A stretch of 64,000 nucleotides of DNA from Clostridium thermosuccinogenes. Its GTDB lineage: Bacteria; Bacillota; Clostridia; Acetivibrionales; DSM-5807. Under the pieces are notes generated by a model. That model was not told the origin of the DNA and made no database searches. It saw nothing but the letters and a program-made list of their open reading frames with translations. Position numbers and translations under genes: made by a program. Shown piece after piece: positions 38,002-46,308 of this stretch. Numbering within the stretch: the stretch's first letter is position 1; the number at the start of each line of letters is the position of its first letter. Where the stretch lies: contig NZ_CP021850.1 of NCBI RefSeq assembly GCF_002896855.1, positions 3,373,665 through 3,437,664 on the forward strand, in the 5' to 3' direction.

Positions 38002-38982
38002 TTACTGCTGCGGATAGACTGTATTATTATAGATATTGTTAGAAATCACCAAATTACTGCTTTTTTCCTGGTGTACCGGATCACCTACGCCATTAAAAAT
38101 GTTTCCTGTCATAATGCAGTCTTTCCAATAATAAGCATACACGCCACAATCAGAGTTAACAATATTGTTTGTTATGATAATATCGGAATAACAGTTTTTC
38201 TCGTATGTAGCATGTGATCCCACGAATACCGGATGAGCCGGTAGTCGTTCCGAAGGACCTGTAAAACAACCGGTTATCACCACATTATTGCACAAAGTAC
38301 CATCCCATGCCTTGTTTCCGGAATTTTTCTGGGCAACATCCAGCTGGATGGCCTCTTTATTACCTGTACCCAGCTTAAAACCCAAAAAGTTGCAGTCCTG
38401 AATTCTAGCATTTTGACAGGCATTCAGTTCGATGGCATGGTAAACGGCGGTATTTAGGATGGTTACATCCCTAATGGTAATATCTTGACAATGGGTAAAG
38501 GAAATACCGTTCTGTCCGTAATTGGTACCCAATCCATCCTCAAAGGAATGGGCATCACAATCCCATATTCCCCCTTCCACCATAATGTGGCTGTGTCCAG
38601 AATAGCCAGTAGGTTCTTCTCCGTCCCCCTGGTTTACCAGCAATCCGATGCTTCCTTTCGCCTTAATTGTAGCCCCATAAGCGTAAATATTGGTATAATC
38701 CCTGATGAAAAGGGATTTTGATATCAAATAGGTTTTTCCTGATGTAAAATAAACAGTACCTCCACCGTTTGAGTAAATATAATCAAGTGCTTCTTGAATA
38801 GCCTCGTAATCGTCAGTTGTTCCGTCACCCACTGCCCCGAAATCATCTACCGAAACATGGTTATTTATTTTACTCTCAGGCTTAAATTCTGAAAGTGATG
38901 AGGCTGATTTATCTGATTTTTCGGCACTGCAGCCTGACAAAAGTATTGCCGCCGATACTATAAGAAGAAGTAATTTCTTCAT
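38002..38982 (-). CDS. Right-handed beta-helix lipoprotein (pectate-lyase superfamily), copy 2
   Basis: Surface lipoprotein of 326 residues. The signal peptide ends LLSGC with acylated Cys18, then a Ser-rich linker. The beta-helix starts VSVDDFGAVGDGTTDDYEAI and continues with coils such as QDITIRDVTILNTAV and NNVVITGCFTGPS, ending IYNNTVYPQQ. It is homologous along its full length to the protein at 35175. The position after the binding-protein gene suggests it works outside the cell on the polymer whose fragments the ABC importer takes up. Substrate is unknown. Catalytic residues could not be assigned by eye. Confidence 0.87.
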   Translation of the reverse strand: MKKLLLLIVSAAILLSGCSAEKSDKSASSLSEFKPESKINNHVSVDDFGAVGDGTTDDYEAIQEALDYIYSNGGGTVYFTSGKTYLISKSLFIRDYTNIYAYGATIKAKGSIGLLVNQGDGEEPTGYSGHSHIMVEGGIWDCDAHSFEDGLGTNYGQNGISFTHCQDITIRDVTILNTAVYHAIELNACQNARIQDCNFLGFKLGTGNKEAIQLDVAQKNSGNKAWDGTLCNNVVITGCFTGPSERLPAHPVFVGSHATYEKNCYSDIIITNNIVNSDCGVYAYYWKDCIMTGNIFNGVGDPVHQEKSSNLVISNNIYNNTVYPQQ

Positions 38983-39041
38983 CCATATCCTCCTTCTTCA
39001 GAAGTTCTCATCAAACAAAACGGGACGTATACCTTTATCTC

Positions 39042-39088
39042 CCTTCACATATACAGCCGCATAAATTTTGTGGCTGTATATGTGAAGG
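39042..39088 (-). repeat. Long intercistronic hairpin after the binding-protein gene
   Basis: A perfect 17-bp inverted repeat (39042-39058 with 39072-39088) encloses 13 bases and lies between the solute-binding protein stop (39115) and the beta-helix lipoprotein start (38982). There is no T-run after it. Such hairpins often protect upstream binding-protein mRNA from 3' decay and lower downstream expression; that role is inferred. Confidence 0.65.
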
Positions 39089-39114
39089 TGCAGGTTATTT
39101 AATCCCCGTTTTAT

Positions 39115-40878
39115 TTATTTTGCATAATCAGGAACATCCACACCAAGTTTAGCAGCTTTAGCGGCAATAACATCTTTTCCACCTCTTGTAAGCCACTCAT
39201 TAACATAGTTATCCCATTCGCTGAAAGAAGTTTTTCCAAGGACAAATTCAAGCTCGCGGGCGTTCACGAAATCCGTAAGTCCAGGAGCAATTGATTCAAC
39301 GGAAACGCTGCTTATCAGGCCATCATTAGGCCATCTGTCATACTTTGCGATAATATCACTGAAAGCATTACGCCTTACATTAAGGGCATCAGCAAATTCG
39401 TTTCCGGTGTTAGTGGGTTTACGTTCATATGAAGCTCCCCATCCGATGTTCTGCCATCCTGTCAAACTCACAATATAGTTATTATCATTCCAGGGCCACC
39501 CAGATGCATCGGTATAGAACATAAATGTACCATCATCATTATATGTCCAGGTTCTGTGAGATTCCACAGGCTTGCCGAATTCACTGTAGATTTCGTCACT
39601 TCCGCCCTGTACAGTATGAAAGAAGTTTTCGCCGCCAACAGTCATTGTATCAATCATATGGGCAACTCTCTTCAGCTTGCCTTCATCTTCAAAGCCTTTG
39701 GATGAAAAGCAGAACAGTTTTCCAAGGCTTCCGGAAGCAACAAATTTTCCGTTTTCAATCGGCGGCTTCTCCAGGAACTTCCATACATCAAGGGAATCTT
39801 CCGATTGATTCTTGGCTGTGGTATATTCACCTAAAAGATCTGCCGGTGGGTAATAAACCATGCCTATTTTATCGTTATGAGTATAAGACTTGGCTTTTTC
39901 CCAGGAGATGGTGTACCAGTCGGGATGCAGATATCCGCTTGTATAAAGTTTGTTTAAAAATTCAAGGCATTTTTTACGGGTTCCGTCAAGCATGGGATCT
40001 ACCAGTTGGCCGTTTTCAACATGGGTTTCCGGATTGCCAAACATGCTTGGCCATCCCTTCATCATGCCGCTGGTCACTGAATTACCGGAGCAAGCGCCAA
40101 TCATAAAATAGGTATCGTCTACACCGTTTCCGTCCGGATCATCTTCTGTACAAGCTTTAGCAAATGCCAAAAGTTCATCTTCAGTAGTTGGCTCTTTCAT
40201 GCCAAATTTATCCAGCCAATCCTTGCGGATGGCAAAGCCCCATACGGCATCCTGGAATGCATAGTGGGTTACACATGGAAGTCCACCGTCAACAGTGCTG
40301 GTCAAAGCTTTTATCATATTCTTTGTGGTGTACTTTGCCGTAAGAGGCATATACGGATAAATTTTTCTTCCGTCAACCAACTGACCTGCTTCGTACAAAG
40401 TGGTTGCCACGTTTTGATCAGGAGCCGTGAAGAAATCAGGTGCGTCTCCACTTGCAAAACGAGTGGAAATAATGGTGGGAAGATCCGAACTGCTGCAGGT
40501 CTCAAAGTTAATTGTAAGGTTGAATTTCTTTTCCAACCACTGACAGATCGGATCGTTTTCTCTCGACGGAGAAGCAACACCGTTGTTGGTAGTTAAGATG
40601 GAAACAGTGTAGTGTGCCGACAAATCGTCATACGCATAATCCTCACTGTTGCCAAAAATAATTTTTGTAGGCAAAGAGTCCGGAAATTCTATCTCCTCAA
40701 AATTCGGAACCGTTACTGTGTTGCTGCCTGTTTCAGAAGCAGTGCCAGAAGAAGACCCCTCTTCGGTAGAAGGCTGGGTTGTGAAAGTGGATTCATTTGT
40801 ACTTGAGCTCTTTCCTCCACAGCCGGCTACCATGAAAATTAACAATACCAACACTAACAAAACAGAAAGCTTCTTCAT
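39115..40878 (-). CDS. Extracellular solute-binding lipoprotein of CUT1 importer (LplA-like)
   Basis: Substrate-binding lipoprotein of 587 residues. Signal peptide ends VAGC (acylated Cys20), followed by a Ser/Thr/Glu-rich linker. The mature domain contains the acidic Ca-site-like segment CTEDDPDGNGVDDTYFMIGA seen in LplA/YtcQ-type oligosaccharide-binding proteins. Start ATG at 40878 with AAAGGAGG upstream; the frame is open to 40941 without support. It is co-directional with and 73 bases from two permease genes. The ATPase is missing, as is usual when a shared MsmK-type ATPase serves several CUT1 importers. Likely ligand: a plant or bacterial oligosaccharide. Confidence 0.93.
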   Translation of the reverse strand: MKKLSVLLVLVLLIFMVAGCGGKSSSTNESTFTTQPSTEEGSSSGTASETGSNTVTVPNFEEIEFPDSLPTKIIFGNSEDYAYDDLSAHYTVSILTTNNGVASPSRENDPICQWLEKKFNLTINFETCSSSDLPTIISTRFASGDAPDFFTAPDQNVATTLYEAGQLVDGRKIYPYMPLTAKYTTKNMIKALTSTVDGGLPCVTHYAFQDAVWGFAIRKDWLDKFGMKEPTTEDELLAFAKACTEDDPDGNGVDDTYFMIGACSGNSVTSGMMKGWPSMFGNPETHVENGQLVDPMLDGTRKKCLEFLNKLYTSGYLHPDWYTISWEKAKSYTHNDKIGMVYYPPADLLGEYTTAKNQSEDSLDVWKFLEKPPIENGKFVASGSLGKLFCFSSKGFEDEGKLKRVAHMIDTMTVGGENFFHTVQGGSDEIYSEFGKPVESHRTWTYNDDGTFMFYTDASGWPWNDNNYIVSLTGWQNIGWGASYERKPTNTGNEFADALNVRRNAFSDIIAKYDRWPNDGLISSVSVESIAPGLTDFVNARELEFVLGKTSFSEWDNYVNEWLTRGGKDVIAAKAAKLGVDVPDYAK

Positions 40879-40951
40879 TTGACATCCTCCTTTAAGATGC
40901 TTTTTATATAAACTTCTTCGATCAGGCTGCGCACCTCCCAATCAAAGACGC

Positions 40952-41848
40952 TTATCCTTTGACAGACCCGGTATATACGCCGTAAATAAAATATTTCTGA
41001 AGGAATGGATATATACATAGGATAGGTACTACTGCTATAACTACAGAGGCCATTTTCAGTCCTTCCGGAGTCATACGGTCAAGAGGCTGTAAATTGGCCG
41101 TTGTGTCGGTGAATGTAAAACTGGTCATAAGTTGCTTGACCACATATGAAAGTGAATATAACTTAGGATTATGTATATACAGCATTACATCAAACCAGGA
41201 ATTCCACTGGCCTACGGCAGAAAAAAGCCAAATAGCACAGATTGTCGGTACCAGCAACGGAATAGCTATATACATCATCTTCTGAAGTTCTGATGCTCCG
41301 TCCAGGTCGGCAGATTCCATAATGTCCAGTGGCATATTTTCTACAAACATTTTAATAATCAGCATATTATAGCAACTTCCCATGGCAGGAATTATGTAAA
41401 CCCAAAAAGTGTTTATCAAATGAAGTTTTTTCATCAATAAGTAAGTTGGAATCATTCCTCCGCTTAAAATCATTGTTATAATGAAAAAAATAAGAAATGC
41501 TTTACGTCCGGGAAGATCGATTCTGGAAAGTATATATCCGCCAAGTATCGGAAACACCAGGGAAGCCACAGAGCCAAGCAGAGTGCGCCCGATACTTACA
41601 AGCATGGCAGATCCGATGCTGGCTTGGGAAAAAACAGTTTGGTATGCACGCAGAGTTGGGTCGTGAGGAATTATGACAAAATAATTTCTCCGTATCATTT
41701 CACCCTCGGAGGTAAGAGACATGCCGACCACATATAGAAGGGGAAAAACACAAATGAAAGCTACAATACCAACCACAGTGAAAATAATGATTTGATAAAC
41801 TAAGTCCGACTTCGAAAGTTTGATTCGATTTTTACGTGATGCATTCAT
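40952..41848 (-). CDS. CUT1 ABC transporter permease, LplC/YtcP type
   Basis: Membrane permease of 298 residues with about six hydrophobic segments. The CUT1 EAA loop is visible as ESADLDGASELQKMMYIAIP, which contacts the ATPase. The C-terminus FLQKYFIYGVYTGSVKG is typical of LplC. Start ATG at 41848 with GGAGGAA upstream; the frame is open to 41869, which overlaps the previous gene. It lies 14 bases after the LplB-type permease, so both are made together as a heterodimer channel. Confidence 0.94.
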   Translation of the reverse strand: MNASRKNRIKLSKSDLVYQIIIFTVVGIVAFICVFPLLYVVGMSLTSEGEMIRRNYFVIIPHDPTLRAYQTVFSQASIGSAMLVSIGRTLLGSVASLVFPILGGYILSRIDLPGRKAFLIFFIITMILSGGMIPTYLLMKKLHLINTFWVYIIPAMGSCYNMLIIKMFVENMPLDIMESADLDGASELQKMMYIAIPLLVPTICAIWLFSAVGQWNSWFDVMLYIHNPKLYSLSYVVKQLMTSFTFTDTTANLQPLDRMTPEGLKMASVVIAVVPILCIYPFLQKYFIYGVYTGSVKG

Positions 41849-41862
41849 GAAGATTCCTCCTT

Positions 41863-42801
41863 CTACCATAAGCTCCGTTCTGTCAGACGTCGGGATAATT
41901 TATTTGATCCCACGATAAGAATAAACCCAACGAAAGATTTCATAAGTCCCACAGCAGCACCAATGCTGTATTGCATCTGCCCGATACCGATACGGTAAAC
42001 CCATGTGTCAATTATGTCACCGACATCATATACGGCTCCGTTGTAGAACAGAAGAACTTGTTCAAAATCATTGTTTAGGATATTACCAAGTGAAATAATA
42101 AGGTTGAAAACTATAACAGGAAGTATTGCCGGAAGCGTAACAGTTGTAATTCTGCGAATAGGTCCGGCACCGTCAATTTTACATGCTTCATATAGTTCAG
42201 GATTTACTCCTGTCAGCGCAGCAAAATATAAAATTGTACCCCACCCGACATTTTTCCATATGCTTGTTCCCACAAGCAAGGATCTGAAGTACCGAGAATT
42301 GGTCAGAAAATCTATATGTTTCATTCCTAGGATGGACAGTAACGAATTTATAAAACCGCTATTGGAGAAAAAGGCATATGCGATACCGTATACGATTACC
42401 CAGGAAAAGAAGTGGGGTATATAAACAATTGTCTGACAAACTCTTTTATATGTTACTGATACGATATCAAAAATCATGATGGCCAAAATAATTGGCGGGA
42501 AAAATCCCCATATTAATTTATAAATACTTAAAAGTATCGTATTTCTAATAATCTTTAGAATGTCGGGATCTGTAAAAACCCGGGTAAAGTTGTCTAATCC
42601 GACAAATTTCGCCGAAAGCAGAGTATTACCAAGTTTGAAATCCTGCAAAGATAAGATAACACCCATAATAATAGGTATGTAACGGAAGATAATAAAGTAA
42701 ACCAATATGACACTTAAAATTGCATAAAGAGGTTTATATTTTTTTATCAGTACAGACCTTTTCCGAGCCTTTTCCTTTCTGATGCTCAATGCAACAGGCA
42801 T
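41863..42801 (-). CDS. CUT1 ABC transporter permease, LplB/YteP type
   Basis: Membrane permease of 312 residues, first gene of the importer operon. It has about six hydrophobic segments beginning LYAILSVILVYFIIFRYIP. The EAA loop reads LYEACKIDGAGPIRRITTVT, the CUT1 pattern. Start ATG at 42801 with AAAGGCGG upstream. The upstream 250 bases are AT-rich and should contain the operon promoter, perhaps controlled by the YesN-type regulator at 31627. Confidence 0.94.
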   Translation of the reverse strand: MPVALSIRKEKARKRSVLIKKYKPLYAILSVILVYFIIFRYIPIIMGVILSLQDFKLGNTLLSAKFVGLDNFTRVFTDPDILKIIRNTILLSIYKLIWGFFPPIILAIMIFDIVSVTYKRVCQTIVYIPHFFSWVIVYGIAYAFFSNSGFINSLLSILGMKHIDFLTNSRYFRSLLVGTSIWKNVGWGTILYFAALTGVNPELYEACKIDGAGPIRRITTVTLPAILPVIVFNLIISLGNILNNDFEQVLLFYNGAVYDVGDIIDTWVYRIGIGQMQYSIGAAVGLMKSFVGFILIVGSNKLSRRLTERSLW

Positions 42802-43053
42802 GTGCCAAACCGCCTTTCATAATTAGAAATGAAATATATTTTTGACCAACCTCATACTTATATATTATCTTTTGTGTTTTTAAAGTAAATAGATTATTAA
42901 ACCGAAAAGGTGGATTATAACATTGGAATGTATAACTATGACGGAACTGCCAAGCATTTTAGATGAGCCGACAAGAAATAGCATCCTATTATTGAGAGTA
43001 TTGTATACGCCTCCAGTTATAATTATTGTTAATCCGATAACAACCAGGAAGAA

Positions 43054-44254
43054 GAGTGAAAAACATTACGCCAGGACTTTCAATTTTGGGATGTAGAGTA
43101 TGGAAAGTTGTTGATTTTCGATAGCAATACTGAAGGATTTGCAAAGCTCGAAGAATGAACAGCTAAGATAGCAGAATCCAAAAGCTTTACCGAAATGATA
43201 CTCGGGATGGAGCCAACAGGTCACCATTGGTTCACCTTGCTGAGAAAATTATAAAATTCGGGATGCGCATAGTACTAGTAAACCCGTACCTTATGAATAA
43301 AAACAAAGAACTGGATGATAACTATCCCACTAAGAATGACCGTAAAGTCCTAAAACTATAGGAATGCTGGTCAAGGATGAGAGATATATTGAGCCATATA
43401 TCCCGGAAGGTATTTACTAGGAGCTACGTTAGCCATGGACAGCCAATGGCAGCTTGTAAAGGAACTATCAGCTGTCAAGAATCGTATCAGACAGTGGATA
43501 TATCCATTTCCCTGAACTCACTAAGGCGTTTGGCAATTGTGAGGGAAAAGCCGCATTATTGATACTGAACGAATGCCCGATACCCAAGAAGGTTTCTGAA
43601 AAAGGTATTGAAGATATAATAGTCATCTGGAAGAAACACAAGATAAGAGCCGTAGGGATAAAAGGGCTGTGAAGCTTCTTGAATCCGCTAAGACTTTAAT
43701 AGGAATATCCAGTGGATTTATATCTGCAGAAAATGACTTTCAATGCCGCTTGAGGGCTATGAGAGTAAAATGCGACAGTTTGAAAGGACAATATTTCTAA
43801 TTGAGGATCTGGCAATGCAGATTCCCAGATTTGAGAAGATGCTTGAAATCAAAGGTGTTGGCCTTGTGATAGCTGCTGGTTTTCTATGGTAGTAGGCGAT
43901 ATCTTTAGATTTAATCATCCAAAGTAGATACAAAAGCTGTCTAGATTAAGCCTTAAAGAGAACAGTTCCATTAAGCATAAGGGTCAGACAGCCATATACA
44001 AACGTGAAAAGAAGCGGCTGCGATACTACTTGGCATTCGGTATCAAGCCCTTGCTGCTCAAGAATGAGGAACTCCGGACTTTGCACCAATACTATACGGT
44101 CAGGAAAGAAAGACTCTTGAAGAAAATGCAATCCCTGGTTGCTTTGAGTAATAAGTTAATACGGATATTTTATACGATACTTAAGAAAGACACAGCCTAC
44201 AATCTGCGAAAGATTATGGGCGATATAAAAAGACCAGAAGTAAAAGCAGCATAA
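43054..44254 (+). pseudogene. IS110-family transposase, decayed (different subgroup from the intact copy)
   Basis: Joined frames on the plus strand give KHYARTFNF, LLIFDSNTEGFAKLEE, MILGMEPTGHHWFTLL (the conserved Glu), VLVNPYLMNKNKELDDNYPT, and C-terminally VGLVIAAGFLW, FRFNHPK, LSLKENSSIKHKGQTAIYKR and QSLVALSNKLIRIFYTILKK. These match an IS110 subgroup with RFxHPxQIxKLAGL...KHKGQT. Many stops and frameshifts interrupt it. A TTGACA at 44332-44337 may be the -35 of its right end, so the element may reach about 44340. Confidence 0.85.
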
Positions 44255-44340
44255 TATGCACCGCTTATGTAAGAATACATCGCTCTCGTAAACCAGTCAA
44301 GGGCGATACTGCGTTCGGCTTGAGCTGCCTCTTGACAGTC

Positions 44341-44755
44341 TTATTCACATTATGAGATGAGTAATCAAGCGGCGCAAGCAGTTAAAGTAAAACCAACGTT
44401 TTCATTTTACATGATAGATTTGAACTTTGACAAGATAAGCCGGATAGTTGGGATGAATTTATACCCTAATGGCCTAAGACCCCGTGTTGTAGCTTTTCTG
44501 ACATCCACCTCATAGATAAGCAGAATAAAGGAATTAAGAGCTTTGACCTAGTTAAATTTGGGAGTTTTATTGCCGGAGCATATGTGGATATCAATGACCG
44601 TGATACTGAAAAAAAGGACATAGTTTACTGGTATATACACTATATCATCCATAATTGTGCAACAATACAATGCCTGTCCATATAACTTGCTTTAAAACAC
44701 GAAAATCCATGATTGAGTGAATATGCGTAAGAAAAACGAAGAAATGTTAGTGAGG
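44341..44755. other. Intergenic or decayed DNA before aroC
   Basis: About 400 bases of AT-rich sequence with no supportable gene on either strand. Short open stretches exist on the plus strand but have no ribosome binding sites or recognised motifs; they may be eroded coding DNA. Confidence 0.4.
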
Positions 44756-44790
44756 TTGAATAAATATACGAGCATTCGATATGATATAAT
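44756..44790 (+). promoter_or_regulatory. Candidate aroC promoter
   Basis: TTGAAT (44756-44761), 18 bases, TATGAT (44780-44785), with an overlapping TATAAT at 44785-44790. It lies about 85 bases before the aroC start. TTGACT at about 44838 followed by TATAAA after 15 bases is a weaker alternative. Confidence 0.42.
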
Positions 44791-44871
44791 ATAATACAAT
44801 CAGCTCATAGTTTTTGGTAAAACTGGCTTTTGACTTTTAATATTTATAAATATAAAGATAGGAGATAGAAG

Positions 44872-45972
44872 ATGTCGGGATCAATTTTCGGAAAAGTTTT
44901 TCAAATAAGCACCTGGGGTGAATCCCATGGCAAAGCCCTTGGGGTGGTTATTGACGGATGCCCTGCCGGCATTTCACTGTGCGAGGAAGATATACAGAAA
45001 GACCTGGACAAACGCAAGCCGGGAAATTCTCCTTTTTCTACACCCAGGAAGGAAGATGACAGGGTAGAAATCCTCTCCGGGGTATTTGAGGGCAAAACCA
45101 CAGGGACTCCCATATCCCTTATTGTGCATAATACAAACCAGCGTTCCTCCGACTATACGGAAATATCCAGGCTATACCGTCCCGGTCATGCTGATTATAC
45201 CTATGACCAGAAGTATGGATTTAGGGATTACCGGGGAGGAGGACGTTCCTCCGGACGGGAAACCACAGCCCGCGTGGCTGCCGGGGCAGTGGCAAAAAAA
45301 ATATTGTCAGAGCTGGGAGTCAGCATACTCACCTATACCCTGTCCATCGGACCGGTGCAGATAGATAAGACCAAATTTGATGCAGATCAGATATACAAAA
45401 ACTTTTTGGCCATGCCGGACGCCGACGCTGCTCAAAAGGCGGCTGAATTCCTGATGAAGCAAAAGGAATCCGAAGATTCTTCCGGCGGGATAGTTGAATG
45501 CGTAGTTACAGGACTGCCTGCCGGAGTGGGTGAACCTGTATTTGAAAAGCTGGATGCGATGCTGGGAAAGGCCATTTTTTCCATCGGAGCCGTAAAAGGC
45601 GTAGAATTTGGCAGCGGATTCAAAGCTTCCTCCATGTCGGGATCGGAGAATAACGATTTCTACCGTTTTGATGAAAAGGGAGAGCTGACAAAGCTCACCA
45701 ACAACTCGGGAGGAATTTTAGGCGGGATAAGCGACGGTTTCCCCATAATTTTGAGGGCAGCATTCAAACCCACCCCATCGATACACAAAACCCAGAAGAC
45801 GGTCAACAAGCAGGGGGAAAACATCGATATACAGGTGGAAGGCCGCCACGACCCGGTTATTGTCCCCCGAGCGGTTATCGTCGTAGAGTCAATGGTGGCC
45901 CTGACTCTCGTGGATTACCTGTTTCAAAGGGTTTTTTCCAGGATGGATCTTATAAAAAAGGCTCTTTCATAA
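44872..45972 (+). CDS. aroC: Chorismate synthase
   Basis: Last enzyme of the shikimate pathway, converting EPSP to chorismate with reduced FMN, 366 residues. Family signatures: [18 protein letters not shown] with the catalytic His, [39 protein letters not shown], and [13 protein letters not shown] near the end. Start ATG at 44872 with AGGAG 7 bases upstream. Length fits the family. No other aro gene is adjacent; upstream lies transposon debris. Confidence 0.97.
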   Translation: MSGSIFGKVFQISTWGESHGKALGVVIDGCPAGISLCEEDIQKDLDKRKPGNSPFSTPRKEDDRVEILSGVFEGKTTGTPISLIVHNTNQRSSDYTEISRLYRPGHADYTYDQKYGFRDYRGGGRSSGRETTARVAAGAVAKKILSELGVSILTYTLSIGPVQIDKTKFDADQIYKNFLAMPDADAAQKAAEFLMKQKESEDSSGGIVECVVTGLPAGVGEPVFEKLDAMLGKAIFSIGAVKGVEFGSGFKASSMSGSENNDFYRFDEKGELTKLTNNSGGILGGISDGFPIILRAAFKPTPSIHKTQKTVNKQGENIDIQVEGRHDPVIVPRAVIVVESMVALTLVDYLFQRVFSRMDLIKKALS

Positions 45973-46095
45973 GGAATGCTTGAATATGTGAAGTGGCACA
46001 GAAGCACTTTGACATCTGTAATGATGAAACCAGCCCAGCTTCAGCACGTAACAATGAATGCCATGTTTACAGATAACGCTTATTTATACAAAAAA

Positions 46096-46135
46096 CCCCT
46101 AAAGTAGGCCAGGTTTTTGCTGTCTACTTTAGGGG
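46096..46135 (-). terminator. Terminator after the iron alcohol dehydrogenase gene
   Basis: Perfect 12-bp stem CCCCTAAAGTAG / CTACTTTAGGGG around a 16-base loop, followed on the minus strand by five T and AT-rich bases. It also lies 120 bases beyond aroC on the plus strand, so it may act on both. Confidence 0.7.
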
Positions 46136-46170
46136 GAAGCATATCTCATTAAACTTCGGTCTTTTCCATG

Positions 46171-46308
46171 CATGTTGCTATGTTAGAGTCTCATTCCTAT
46201 ACTTGAATCCATTGCTGTATTTTAAAGTTCATTTCTGGATTTGAATCCTTGTCCGTATGTTCCTAAGTTCATTGCTGAATTTGCACCTCATGCTGTAAAT
46301 CAGAATTC
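46171..46308 (-). repeat. Degenerate tandem repeat, about 20-base period
   Basis: Units begin at about 46171, 46192, 46210, 46230, 46250, 46270 and 46289. Plus-strand consensus is near CATTGCTGTATTTGAATCC; clearest units are CATTGCTGTATTTTAAAGTT, CATTTCTGGATTTGAATCC and CATTGCTGAATTTGCACCT. The array starts right at the stop codon of the alcohol dehydrogenase and would lie in its 3' untranslated mRNA. Confidence 0.55.

Noticed and set aside
43946-44131. 61-residue minus-strand frame
   Set aside because: Antisense of the recognisable IS110 relic tail.
46171-46308. CRISPR-like array
   Set aside because: Units are only about 20 bases, degenerate and contiguous, without distinct repeat and spacer parts, and no cas genes are present.
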